50,552 nucleotides of DNA. Origin: a virus. The stretch lies in the IMG/VR virus record IMGVR_UViG_3300042892_003184, positions 1 through 50,552 of that record, one strand, 5' to 3'. The notes beneath the pieces are model-generated. The model was not told the origin of the DNA. It saw nothing but the letters and a program-made list of their open reading frames with translations, and searched no databases. This document shows positions 39,474 to 48,126 of the stretch, in pieces. Position numbers and translations under genes: made by a program. Every line of letters begins with the position of its first letter. Positions within the stretch are counted from its first letter, which is position 1.

Positions 39474-41976
39474 TCGAATTTTGATTTTTTTCTGTTGGTA
39501 TTAGTCCCCACGATAGCGCGGAATAAAAATCATGCAACTTATTCCGTAACTCATTTTCAAACAATGCATCGGTGTCAATATATTCGGTAATCATCTCAAC
39601 AATCTGCGGAGGATCTTGATATCCTTTAATTGCCAACGCATCAATGTGTAATGGATTATCCTTCAGATACACATACTTGATCTTTGCACCATCTGCGATG
39701 GGTTCGTATCGTGTTTGAATATTGAAATGTGTCAATAATCTATTATATACAATTGCCGCCTTAATGTGTGCAGGAGTTCCCTTCTTGAATCTATTAATGC
39801 CACCCCCGCCCTCACCTGCGGCAAACTGACTAATATTGTTTGCTGATGTATTTCGGGCAACTTCTAGATAATGGCGAGTCTTCAGTGAAGTCTTCAACGC
39901 AAGAATCTTATCATCCAATTCATTCTTATCTACTCTGCCCAAAATATCTTTCAACATCTGCGTCATAAATTCCCGAAATGCTTTGGGGAACGATGACCTT
40001 ACAACATCCAATCCCTTTACGACAAGTTTACTGACAGTCTGGTGGGTTTCCAAATCATACACCTTGTCCAGTGCATATCGCTTCTTAGCGACCCAGAATC
40101 CCGTCTTAGCGACACTTTCTCCCTTAATATGGAACTTATGACTATCGCAATTGAACATACGTTTTGCCATAGAATCATAGAACTTATTCAGTCCACTTTC
40201 CATGTCATACGCAATATCAATAGTTGCCGCAAGAGCATCGGGGGCGTCCTCAGTAAACAATGGCTTTGCTGGAAAGTACACGGAGTCCGTATCGACGTAT
40301 ACACAATGGTCTTTCTTCTCACCCGTTGCATTTTCATATTTCAAATTGATAAACTTGGCTGTAGTCTTAATTACATCTTGCCCCGTCAATGTTACTGCGG
40401 CGGCATTGTCAACATCATAGAAGCGGAACACCGGCAAGCCTAACACACCGTAGAGACTATTGAGAAAAATCTTCTGAATATGTTGCCGTTGGTCGTAATA
40501 GGCGGCCTGTACCTTATCACCTTCGTTAGTATACTTCTTCATCAGATTCTTATATTCCACACGTTTAGCAAACCATTCTTCCAATACCTCTGGGATAATT
40601 CCCTTTGATATTGTACTATACAATACGCCATTAGATGCCATCGTGAGATTATTCTCTTGTATAAACTGGACAAACGCATCGTACTCCAATTCTACCGTCG
40701 TATCGTTACCCATTTCTTGAATTACATACGCAACAATTTCTTTACGGAAATGTTGCTCCATGTCAAAGTTCAATACTTTGGCAACCTTTGTCTCTGGGGA
40801 AATATTCAAACTCATAATGATACTTGGATATAGCGATTGCAAGTCGAGCGAATATACCCAATCATACAATCCAGGCACAGGTTCTTGTACATATGCTCCC
40901 GCAAATCCTTCTCTATCACCCATTGCATCCATCTGTTCTCTACCATCCTTGGGTTTATCGGTCACGATAATTCCCTTGCGATGCAGATAGGTAACAATAG
41001 TACCTTCAAGAAAACGAGAACTCATGCCATAGTCTTCGTATGGCACGTGTCCAATGTGACAGATACCTCGTACAAGGTCGATGAGATTTAATTTCTTATC
41101 TAGGTCAACAATAATGCGCACGTCCTGTAAGTTGTACTCAATAAATTTATCCAAGTCATCTCGGAACAAATCGTCAAGAGAACCTTCGTAGTCTACCTTG
41201 CCCATACCGACTTCCAATCGTCCAATCGTATCAAGACGATAGTTAGGTTGTTGGGTATACGTGAACTTCTTATATAGGTCCAAATAATCCAACGATGATA
41301 CACCAGCAATTTTATATCGTTCCATGCGGTCAGAATATTTTACACGACCAATAGGACTTAATCTATTTGCAGTTCCTTGGCCACATATTTGACGAATGCG
41401 ATTGTATAGATAGGGTACGTCGAATCCGTTACTATTCCATCCACTGATAATGGTTGGGCGGATTTGTTCGTAAGAATTAATAAATTTATGCAATAGATCC
41501 ACTTCATCCATACAGAAATGAACGGCAGTTTCTTCGGAATCACGATCTGTATACAATCCGCGTTTGTCTAATACAAAAACTTCATACTTCTTTATCAGAG
41601 GATCGTATAATGCAATGGAGGTAATTTCATTATTTGGTTTCTGGGTATTAGGGATACCATTTTCCATCGACACCTCAATGTCGAAGAACAATGTAACATT
41701 ACCCTCGGATGAGGTATCTTCATTCAAATACAAATCCGTAAGAACGCGAGTTTCCCTTGGAAGATCACTTTCAAACACATTAGGATTGCCACGGATGAAA
41801 CGTCTCGTTTTACTGAGGCGTTCTCCCGTCATACTGATGTACTTCCCCTTGGGATCGCGGACGTAAGCATAATTAAATTCTGACCAGGAGAGTGTAATAA
41901 GCCCCTGTGCATCATCCCAAATATAAACTGTTTGTTCGTCAGACGTTGAATCTATAAAAATATTTTGATACGCCAT
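39454..41976 (-). CDS. 43: Family B DNA polymerase, gp43-like
   Basis: 840 aa (T4 gp43: 898). LFFDIEVS (D99, E101) is exonuclease motif I, ISGWNSNGFDVPYL exo II, and YNLQDVRII with a Tyr-x3-Asp-like arrangement fits exo III. YSLDLQSLYPSI near 377 (motif A), NSLYGVLG near 505 (motif B) and YVDTDSVYF near 565 (motif C) are the polymerase site. No intein or intron interrupts it. Replicates the phage DNA with proofreading, tethered by the gp45-like clamp. It has its own promoter, P8, with AAGAGG ribosome-binding site. Confidence 0.97.
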   Translation of the reverse strand: MAYQNIFIDSTSDEQTVYIWDDAQGLITLSWSEFNYAYVRDPKGKYISMTGERLSKTRRFIRGNPNVFESDLPRETRVLTDLYLNEDTSSEGNVTLFFDIEVSMENGIPNTQKPNNEITSIALYDPLIKKYEVFVLDKRGLYTDRDSEETAVHFCMDEVDLLHKFINSYEQIRPTIISGWNSNGFDVPYLYNRIRQICGQGTANRLSPIGRVKYSDRMERYKIAGVSSLDYLDLYKKFTYTQQPNYRLDTIGRLEVGMGKVDYEGSLDDLFRDDLDKFIEYNLQDVRIIVDLDKKLNLIDLVRGICHIGHVPYEDYGMSSRFLEGTIVTYLHRKGIIVTDKPKDGREQMDAMGDREGFAGAYVQEPVPGLYDWVYSLDLQSLYPSIIMSLNISPETKVAKVLNFDMEQHFRKEIVAYVIQEMGNDTTVELEYDAFVQFIQENNLTMASNGVLYSTISKGIIPEVLEEWFAKRVEYKNLMKKYTNEGDKVQAAYYDQRQHIQKIFLNSLYGVLGLPVFRFYDVDNAAAVTLTGQDVIKTTAKFINLKYENATGEKKDHCVYVDTDSVYFPAKPLFTEDAPDALAATIDIAYDMESGLNKFYDSMAKRMFNCDSHKFHIKGESVAKTGFWVAKKRYALDKVYDLETHQTVSKLVVKGLDVVRSSFPKAFREFMTQMLKDILGRVDKNELDDKILALKTSLKTRHYLEVARNTSANNISQFAAGEGGGGINRFKKGTPAHIKAAIVYNRLLTHFNIQTRYEPIADGAKIKYVYLKDNPLHIDALAIKGYQDPPQIVEMITEYIDTDALFENELRNKLHDFYSALSWGLIPTEKNQNSNEFFTF

Positions 41977-42006
41977 GTAACCTCTTAAATGAGAAGAACT
42001 ACCTTA

Positions 42007-42035
42007 AGTATATATCATCACGACACTTATGTCAA
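42007..42035 (-). promoter_or_regulatory. Early sigma-70-type promoter P8
   Basis: Minus strand: TTGACA (42030-42035), 17-nt spacer, TATACT (42007-42012). It lies in the gap between dUTPase (its stop is inside the -35) and the polymerase gene, giving a leader of about 25 nt. Confidence 0.8.
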
Positions 42036-42451
42036 GTCCCCGTTGAACCAAATCCACCAGTTCCTCGTTCGTCTGCTGATACTAATTCATCTACTTCTTC
42101 GACTTTGAAGTTTACGGTTGGAATGAGAACTAGCTGTGCAATTTTTTCTCCTACGGAAATATGCACGCTACGCTCTGATGCGTTATGTAATGCAATCATT
42201 ATTTCTCCTATGTATCCATTGTCAATCACACCGGCTACCACGAATAAATTTCGTTTGGTGGCAACTGATGAACGGTCCCGAAGTAATCCGCCATATCCTT
42301 CTGGGAACTGGATTGCAATACCCGTAGATACTAACTTTGTTTGCCCTTCTGTAAAAAATACTTCCTCGGATGCATACAAATCGTACCCCAAATCACCTGC
42401 GTGTGCCTTATGTGGCAACACTGAATTTTCTGATAGCCGTTTAACTTTCAT
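42032..42451 (-). CDS. dut: dUTPase
   Basis: 139 aa. HAGDLGYDLYA (motif 1), LRDRSSVA (motif 2), VAGVIDNGYIGEIMIAL (motif 3 with the catalytic Asp/Tyr), KIAQLVLIP (motif 4) and ERGTGGFGSTG (motif 5) are the five trimeric dUTPase blocks. It hydrolyses dUTP to dUMP and PPi, protecting progeny DNA from uracil and supplying dUMP. Full-length. Start after AAGAGA. The stop lies within promoter P8. Confidence 0.95.
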   Translation of the reverse strand: MKVKRLSENSVLPHKAHAGDLGYDLYASEEVFFTEGQTKLVSTGIAIQFPEGYGGLLRDRSSVATKRNLFVVAGVIDNGYIGEIMIALHNASERSVHISVGEKIAQLVLIPTVNFKVEEVDELVSADERGTGGFGSTGT

Positions 42452-42829
42452 TTATATTTTCTCTTGAAGTTTTTTTAGTGTTTCGTATATTGCATCTTGA
42501 ATAAACTGTTTCATGGTTGCTTCATCGCCGCCCCCCTGTTTTTCCATAACTTGCTCACTGCGACAAAATACTTTGAAATGTGGAACGCCTTGAATTCCCC
42601 ATGTTTCTTTACAGTATATATTTTGTTCTACGGGTTCCCACGCATTTATCTTAAAGAATTTAATGTGTGCGCCCTTTTCTACATAGAAATTGGCAACGGC
42701 TTCATAGTTGGGCATCGTTGCTTTACACGGGCCACAGGTTTCTCCATAAAACATAATAACATATATATCATTATATGTTTCCAATGGAACACCCGATGTC
42801 ATTTCACGTATAGTAATTTCTGTAACCAT
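42452..42829 (-). CDS. Thioredoxin-like protein
   Basis: 125 aa. MFYGETCGPCKATMP (C32, C35) is the redox CGPC motif, and IQGVPHFKVF gives the cis-Pro loop of the thioredoxin fold. The second of two thioredoxins within 1 kb. Class II RNR and other phage enzymes need a reductant, so this may serve the fractured RNR a few genes upstream. GAGGA ribosome-binding site. Confidence 0.85.
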   Translation of the reverse strand: MVTEITIREMTSGVPLETYNDIYVIMFYGETCGPCKATMPNYEAVANFYVEKGAHIKFFKINAWEPVEQNIYCKETWGIQGVPHFKVFCRSEQVMEKQGGGDEATMKQFIQDAIYETLKKLQEKI

Positions 42830-42836
42830 ATTGTCC

Positions 42837-43211
42837 TCACGTAATATATCGTTTTAATGCTGCTTTTATATCTTTTATATTATTATTGATTTCATGTTCC
42901 CAGAAATATAAAACTTTATATCCCAATCGTTCTAGTTCACGTTTTCGTTTTTCGTCACGTTTCCAAATCTCTGCCGCGGTTTTCTTTTTTCCACGATTAT
43001 AATAATCTGCGGCATATCTGGCGGGATTGCAGTGCCAATAATCTCCGTAACATTCTATAATATACTTCTCGTCAATCAAAAAGTCAACATTATAATTATC
43101 AATTGTTGCTTGAGACTTATAAGAAAAATTCATTGAATGCAATAAACTCATCATTTTTTGTTCGATTGCATTCAGTGAAGATTTTTGTTTTACTTCTTTT
43201 TTACGCCCCAT
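42837..43211 (-). CDS. Vsr-like (EDxHD-type) endonuclease
   Basis: 124 aa. YNVDFLIDEKYIIECYGDYWHCNP contains the Asp, Glu and YWH residues of the Vsr-related endonuclease/homing-nuclease fold. WKRDEKRKRELERLGYKVLYFWEHEI is the matching C-terminal helix-strand. Such enzymes cut one or both strands at specific sites. It lies between the two thioredoxin genes, overlapping one, which is typical of a free-standing mobile nuclease. Start uncertain: ATGs at 43211 and 43223 both lack a good ribosome-binding site. Confidence 0.75.
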   Translation of the reverse strand: MGRKKEVKQKSSLNAIEQKMMSLLHSMNFSYKSQATIDNYNVDFLIDEKYIIECYGDYWHCNPARYAADYYNRGKKKTAAEIWKRDEKRKRELERLGYKVLYFWEHEINNNIKDIKAALKRYIT

Positions 43212-43470
43212 CTCTCGCTGCATTAATCGCGGCAATATACTTTTGTTTGCTTTGTACTCCTACAAATTTTTCAATTAGTACATTATCCTTTTCAATGATA
43301 ACGGTTGGAACGCTTCGAATAGAATATAATTTTGCAATTGATGGCTTATCTTCTACGTCGATGGAAATAAATGTTGCTTCGGGGGTCATATCCTCCAGCT
43401 CCCGAAATACAGGAGCTAGAGCGCGACATGGCCCGCACCACGCTGCGCTGAATCTTGTTACTGTAATCAT
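43201..43470 (-). CDS. trx: Thioredoxin
   Basis: 89 aa, shorter than usual (about 105) but with the core: RFSAAWCGPCRALAPVF (C12, C15) and IRSVPTVIIEKDN with the cis-Pro. Reduces disulfides in the host cytosol, likely reductant for the class II RNR coded upstream. ATGA overlap with the phosphoesterase gene. Confidence 0.9.
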   Translation of the reverse strand: MITVTRFSAAWCGPCRALAPVFRELEDMTPEATFISIDVEDKPSIAKLYSIRSVPTVIIEKDNVLIEKFVGVQSKQKYIAAINAARDGA

Positions 43471-44195
43471 TTGTGAAACTCCTTAATGCTGATATTATTG
43501 TCATAGTCTACTACAATCGCAGTTAAACTTTCCACCCAATCACCTGAATTTAAATAATGTACACCGGCAATTTGTCTATTTTCTGGGTGGTGAATATGTC
43601 CACAAATCACACCATCACAATTATGTTGTTTTGCAAGTTTTGTTGCTGTTACTTCAAAATCTGTGATGTAGTTTACTGCCGCCTTCACACCCTTTTTAAT
43701 ATCTTTGGAGATGGAGTAATATGGCAACTTCCTCCACTTCCGCCATCTATTATATAGGGTGTTTAATTTCAACGCGATGTCATATCCTTGTCCACCTATT
43801 TTTGCAATCCATTTCCATTTAGAAACAAACACATCCAAGATATCACCGTGGAAAATGAAATATCGTTTCCCTTCACCTAAATCCAAGATGTAATGTTCTT
43901 CTACTTGAAGTTTACCCAAATGCATGTGCATGAACTCATGTAAAAATTCATCATGGTTTCCACGAATCCATACCACAGGTATTTTTCTGGAGATATCTAA
44001 CACTTTAGAAATGACTTTTGTGTGCTTGCCTCTCCATCGAACGCCACGAGACAATGCCCATCCATCAACAAAATCCCCATTGATAATTAAAATGTCAGTG
44101 TGATGCGTGTTTAAAAATTCTAAAAATTCTGCGGCTTTACTATTGTCTGTTCCTAAATGTACATCGGATACAATGATGGCCTTATATCGTTGCAT
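43467..44195 (-). CDS. LpxH-like metallophosphoesterase
   Basis: 242 aa. SDVHLGT, NGDFVDGW, RGNHDE, HGDIL and GHIHHPE are the five metal-binding blocks, in the order and spacing of UDP-2,3-diacylglucosamine diphosphatase (LpxH/LpxI-type) and relatives. LpxH acts in lipid A synthesis. In a phage it may instead hydrolyse a nucleotide sugar or other diphosphate. It precedes a GT2 gene, which fits a glycan task. Confidence 0.75.
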   Translation of the reverse strand: MQRYKAIIVSDVHLGTDNSKAAEFLEFLNTHHTDILIINGDFVDGWALSRGVRWRGKHTKVISKVLDISRKIPVVWIRGNHDEFLHEFMHMHLGKLQVEEHYILDLGEGKRYFIFHGDILDVFVSKWKWIAKIGGQGYDIALKLNTLYNRWRKWRKLPYYSISKDIKKGVKAAVNYITDFEVTATKLAKQHNCDGVICGHIHHPENRQIAGVHYLNSGDWVESLTAIVVDYDNNISIKEFHK

Positions 44196-44197
44196 AA

Positions 44198-44911
44198 TTA
44201 ATCCCAGTAGTTAACTTTAGCTTTTTCAAAATGCTGTAAGTTATGACGGTTAAAGAAATTTATAATCATGTACCATAACATTCCAAGATACCCTAATTTT
44301 TTAAAACGGCGTTCATCTTGTCCAAAATAATGATTTACAATTTTAAATTTCTTTGCATCATACTGTTTACTTAAAATATAATCTTCCGAGGTGTCGTACT
44401 TATTGGGGAATCCCCCGAATACCTCAAACACGCTGCGGCGAGTTAAGAAAAACGCACCAATGGCAAACGGGGTGAACTGTGTCATGACTTTATTAAACAC
44501 ACTGAACAGACGGAATATAATGGATGCTCTCCATTCAGTTCCATAGTTTTTCGGACTCAAAGTAACTAAATCTAAATTTTCTTGATGGATGCATTGTACT
44601 GCATCATATATGGCAGTTGTCGAAAAGAACCGGACATCGGCATCAAGAAATAAAATATATGGAGTAGTAACTAATTTGGCACCATTGTTTCTTCCTTCAG
44701 AAACTTGCCCACCTTGAATTGTCTCAATGTTCAATCCACGTGACCATTCTTTGATGATATGTCGGGTGTTGTCTGTGGAATTTGCATCAGCAATGATAAT
44801 TCTTACATCTCCAATTTCCACTGAGCGAAATAAATCTCCCAACAAGCTGCCGATATATCCTTCTTCGTTTTTACAAGGAATAACAATGGTGACCAAATCT
44901 TTTAACTTCAT
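44198..44911 (-). CDS. Family 2 glycosyltransferase
   Basis: 237 aa. TIVIPCKNEEGYIGSLL (8-24) and IIADANSTDNT (39-49) are the GT2 nucleotide-binding elements, and FLDADVRF (D90, D92) the DxD metal motif. YDTSEDYILSKQ near 170 provides the catalytic ED region. Transfers a sugar from an NDP donor to a polyprenyl or glycan acceptor. It lies between the LpxH-like gene and the C-terminal RNR gene, and its start overlaps the RNR stop. Confidence 0.85.
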   Translation of the reverse strand: MKLKDLVTIVIPCKNEEGYIGSLLGDLFRSVEIGDVRIIIADANSTDNTRHIIKEWSRGLNIETIQGGQVSEGRNNGAKLVTTPYILFLDADVRFFSTTAIYDAVQCIHQENLDLVTLSPKNYGTEWRASIIFRLFSVFNKVMTQFTPFAIGAFFLTRRSVFEVFGGFPNKYDTSEDYILSKQYDAKKFKIVNHYFGQDERRFKKLGYLGMLWYMIINFFNRHNLQHFEKAKVNYWD

Positions 44912-45960
44912 ACCACCTCACACCCGCCGGCGCCGCCGCAGGCCACTTCCCCCGATAAATCGGTGGCATCATCTAACTCCACCACCTGACTTAAATCAAT
45001 ATTATGAAGATGCTCAACTAATTCTTCGTAATGTTCTGGTGCAATGTCTTCGAACGGCGCTTGAATGTAGGTATGCTCCGAATGGGGTAAAACGCTTAGC
45101 GCGGTAAAATTTTCCTTATTTGCCCACATCCATTCCCCAACTTCTTCCCATTCATTTGGCTTAATCGTTACGGTGACAGATACATTGTTCTTATTTTCAC
45201 CCTTACGATGACCAGGCTTGACCCATTCCTTCCACACCTTACTCACGCGTGCAAGTAAGTCTAATGCGGTTTCTTGGCGAGTTACCGCTCCCACCGGAGC
45301 CTTCTGTGGAACCGAGATAACAGCCTGTTGGTTTGGCTTGAAGTATTCATCTTCCAACAGTTCTGGATGATTAATCAGCAGATATGTGTAAATGCTTTCA
45401 TTCTTGCCCACGCGAATACGACGAATGTAATATTCATTATGCCACGCATGAATACCCGAAGAGGAACCTAATACCAATGAAGAAGTACCACTTGGCTTCA
45501 CCGTTGTTGTCCGAGCAGCCTTATTAATACCAATCATGCCAGCAATTCGTTCGTTTTCTGCTTTCACCACATTTGCGGCTTCCTTCATATCCAATTTCAA
45601 CACCGCCCCAGATGCAATGCCCGTCATACCAACACCAATCAACGCTTCACGTTCAGTAGTGCGCTTCCAGATATCACGGAGATAATGGAAATTGGTGTAA
45701 CTTGCCTGCAACGTTCCGATAAATGCGGCTGCCTTTGCCCGTGCATTATAATCGTCTTGGTCAATAATATCCGACGCATTGATTTCGCAGAGGTTGCAGA
45801 ATTGAAATGGACGCAACGAAATTTCGGCGCAATTATGCACCAATAATCCGTTTGCAAAAAAGTTATGATTCTTTCTTACAGTCAAATCATACACATCTTC
45901 ATTTTCCCGGACTGTCTTTTTTACGATTCTAGCTTTAATAATCTGTTTTGTTTCCACCAT
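44908..45960 (-). CDS. nrdJ: Class II RNR, C-terminal part with C-intein
   Basis: 350 aa from an ATG with AGGAG 7 nt before it. Residues 1-43 are a C-terminal split-intein half: a helix-poor stretch, then NFFANGLLVHN (block F/G, ending in the cyclising Asn43). The remaining 307 residues are the C-extein: CAEISLRPFQFCNLCEIN, then the barrel, and a tail GEVACGGAGGCEVV with the mobile Cys pair that reduces the enzyme. With the 46793-48076 product it would be joined by trans-splicing into a B12-dependent ribonucleoside-triphosphate reductase of about 617 aa. Translation starts inside the 3' end of the homing endonuclease gene. Confidence 0.92.
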   Translation of the reverse strand: MVETKQIIKARIVKKTVRENEDVYDLTVRKNHNFFANGLLVHNCAEISLRPFQFCNLCEINASDIIDQDDYNARAKAAAFIGTLQASYTNFHYLRDIWKRTTEREALIGVGMTGIASGAVLKLDMKEAANVVKAENERIAGMIGINKAARTTTVKPSGTSSLVLGSSSGIHAWHNEYYIRRIRVGKNESIYTYLLINHPELLEDEYFKPNQQAVISVPQKAPVGAVTRQETALDLLARVSKVWKEWVKPGHRKGENKNNVSVTVTIKPNEWEEVGEWMWANKENFTALSVLPHSEHTYIQAPFEDIAPEHYEELVEHLHNIDLSQVVELDDATDLSGEVACGGAGGCEVV

Positions 45961-46730
45961 TTTAATTCTCCTAAGTATGTATTTCCATCCAAAAACGGAG
46001 TTATATTGTCTATTAAGCAAAACTCAACATTTTGGAGAGATGGTTCTTTTTTTAATTCATCAAACTTCCACAATCTATTTTTATAATATCCTTTAACTTC
46101 TATTATCTTTACAAGTTCATTATTTTCGTAAATGAAGAAGTCTGGTCTGTATGATTCGGTTCCTATCATCCATTGCTGTGATTCTACTGCCCAGTTCATT
46201 TTATTCTTATCTAACCACTTTGCTAAAATAACTTCATAGGTTGACCGAAGCCATACATATTTTTGTTTAGATTGATTAAAGAAATATCCCTGAACACCCC
46301 GTTCGGTATTTTTATTTTTTGTTTTTTTGTTTCTCCAACCACCCGATGCTATAGCGTTTGCGCGTCTAATCTTTCTCAAGTGTTCAGTAACTACGGAATA
46401 TCCTTTACGAATGGGTATTCCTGTATATTCCAGTAGTCTACGCATTTTTGTATAACTAATTCCAATTTCCCTTGCCATCAACTTTAATCCTACGCCATCA
46501 AATTCATATTTGGATTGTAAGGTAGATACAAAATATAACCATTCATCTGGGTATACTTCTGTAAGTTTTTTTCTTACGAACGATTTTTTTACAAATCCTC
46601 TAGCACCATTTCCATACAGTTTATATTGTTCTTTAAAAAACTCTCTATATTCGTCTTTCCATTCGTCACGAATATTGGAACATTCTTTTAACTCTATAAA
46701 CTTACAATATAATGTATTCAAATCTAACAT
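45921..46730 (-). CDS. PD-(D/E)XK homing endonuclease inside fractured RNR gene
   Basis: 269 aa. Residues 80-105 look like a helix-turn-helix (LMAREIGISYTKMRRLLEYTGI). The C-terminal half has LRSTYEVILAKWL (162-174), YRPDFFIYEN (P196, D197) and KIIEVKGYY (E211, K213), the PD-(D/E)XK catalytic core. It is a free-standing homing endonuclease gene placed between intein halves, the arrangement described for fractured genes with split inteins. It would cut RNR genes lacking the insertion. Start is the ATG at 46730, with GGGG just before, held in a hairpin (46735-46780). Confidence 0.85.
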   Translation of the reverse strand: MLDLNTLYCKFIELKECSNIRDEWKDEYREFFKEQYKLYGNGARGFVKKSFVRKKLTEVYPDEWLYFVSTLQSKYEFDGVGLKLMAREIGISYTKMRRLLEYTGIPIRKGYSVVTEHLRKIRRANAIASGGWRNKKTKNKNTERGVQGYFFNQSKQKYVWLRSTYEVILAKWLDKNKMNWAVESQQWMIGTESYRPDFFIYENNELVKIIEVKGYYKNRLWKFDELKKEPSLQNVEFCLIDNITPFLDGNTYLGELKWWKQNRLLKLES

Positions 46731-46734
46731 AATG

Positions 46735-46780
46735 TTCCCCACAATAGGTTCTACCTATAAGTAGTGTGTATTGTGGGGAA
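46735..46780 (-). promoter_or_regulatory. Ribosome-binding-site-sequestering hairpin
   Basis: TTCCCCACAATA (as plus-strand 46735-46746) pairs with TATTGTGGGGAA (46769-46780), 12 bp perfect; an alternative inner stem ATAGGT/ACCTAT (46744-46749, 46753-46758) shares three bases. On the transcript the stem buries the GGGG ribosome-binding site of the endonuclease. Phage homing endonucleases are often kept silent early by such hairpins. Confidence 0.7.
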
Positions 46781-46792
46781 ACAACCCATATG

Positions 46793-48076
46793 TTATTTAA
46801 TTGTTAACAAAATATCTTCTTCTGTCAGTTGGGCCGCCTCCACCCAACCACGATTTTCGGTAAATACCTTGTGGTCAGGGGTAAGTTTGAGAGTCTCACC
46901 ACTATCAAGTACCAACTCAATAATGGACGCCTTCTCGCGAGTAAGTGCTGCGTTGTCCAACATATCCCATTCCAACTGTTTCAATTCTGTATTATATGAA
47001 AGAATCATGGGTGGCAGAGTACTGGTTTCATAAAGTTCCACAAGTTGCTTTAACGGAATTTGATATATCCCACCTTCAGCAATTGTTATGCTATCGGCGG
47101 TGGTGTCGTGATCTTTGACTGTGATTATGGAGTCTCCTGTCAAACATGGATTCAGTCCCCAACTTGCATCATTCGTAAAGAAGAACCCAGGTTCACCAGA
47201 ACCACTTAATTCAATCTTCTTCCACAAGTCAAGGAAGATTTCCTTTTCAATCTTGTGACGAACAATCACCGCAGAGTTATTTGCACGACCACGTTGTGGT
47301 TCATTCTCCCACCAGTTGCCGAACTTGCAAGTCAACATATCGTCGTCGTCCAAATTAAACAACGCAATCATTGCCGACCGACGAATACCGCCCGACAATA
47401 CCGCATCGGCAATATAACACATAATGTCATGCACTTCCAGTGTGGTGAGTTGTTCACCGTTTGCCTTGCGGTCTAATACCTTTTGGATATTATGCAAGCA
47501 ATCCTTCAACGGTTCCGCGCCGGGTGCTTTTCCACCGGCCGTAATCAACATTGCACCCTTTGGACGAATGTCGCGGAAGTCAAACAATGGATACGCCTTG
47601 CCCTTCATGTAAGCAGTCACTAACACCTTCACGGCATCTGCCCATCCTTCGATGCTATCCGCAACAAGGTAACGACGAGACTTGGTTGGTTTATTAATTT
47701 CTGGGAGCTTTTCTACGTGCTGACGTTGTACGGAATATCCCACACCAGTTCCCGACAACAATAGGAACATAATTTCACTGAATGCATCACTGTGGTCTAC
47801 GGGAAGAAAACAGCAATTGTATAAACGAGTATTGTTTAAATCAACTGGCTTTCCCGCAAACTGCAAGGAACGCATAGAGGGGAGGATTTTCTTATCATAT
47901 ACAAATTTATATGCGGCATCAATTTCCTCTTTCAACTGAGGGAACTTTTCTAGATGCATGTTCTTATTTCTATCAACTAACTCTGTCCATGTTTCTCTAC
48001 GTTGCTTATCTGGCACGTATTTTGCGTACTTCATAAATGTCGTAATTTCCGACAATAATTTTGATTCTAGCTGCAT
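46793..48076 (-). CDS. nrdJ: Class II RNR, N-terminal part with N-intein
   Basis: 427 aa from an ATG with GGAG about 10 nt before it. Residues 1-310 are the N-extein. ILPSMRSLQFAGKP and RLYNCCFLPV hold the first redox cysteine region. LLSGTGVGYSVQ, the GGIRRSAM block and SGEPGFFF follow, as in monomeric B12-dependent RTPR. From residue 311 an N-intein begins with CLTGDSIIT (block A) and ends after LKLTPDHKVFTENRGWVEA (block B with TxxH), 117 residues, then a stop. The intein N-half thus has A and B, and the partner at 44908-45960 has F and G. Confidence 0.92.
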   Translation of the reverse strand: MQLESKLLSEITTFMKYAKYVPDKQRRETWTELVDRNKNMHLEKFPQLKEEIDAAYKFVYDKKILPSMRSLQFAGKPVDLNNTRLYNCCFLPVDHSDAFSEIMFLLLSGTGVGYSVQRQHVEKLPEINKPTKSRRYLVADSIEGWADAVKVLVTAYMKGKAYPLFDFRDIRPKGAMLITAGGKAPGAEPLKDCLHNIQKVLDRKANGEQLTTLEVHDIMCYIADAVLSGGIRRSAMIALFNLDDDDMLTCKFGNWWENEPQRGRANNSAVIVRHKIEKEIFLDLWKKIELSGSGEPGFFFTNDASWGLNPCLTGDSIITVKDHDTTADSITIAEGGIYQIPLKQLVELYETSTLPPMILSYNTELKQLEWDMLDNAALTREKASIIELVLDSGETLKLTPDHKVFTENRGWVEAAQLTEEDILLTIK

Positions 48077-48126
48077 TTCGGGCAATCTCCGAGCGGTTTG
48101 GGTTCGTTGGTTCTAATAATTATCAC

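Noticed and set aside
39454-41976. Possible intein or intron in DNA polymerase
   Set aside because: The frame is continuous with all exonuclease and polymerase motifs at normal spacing.
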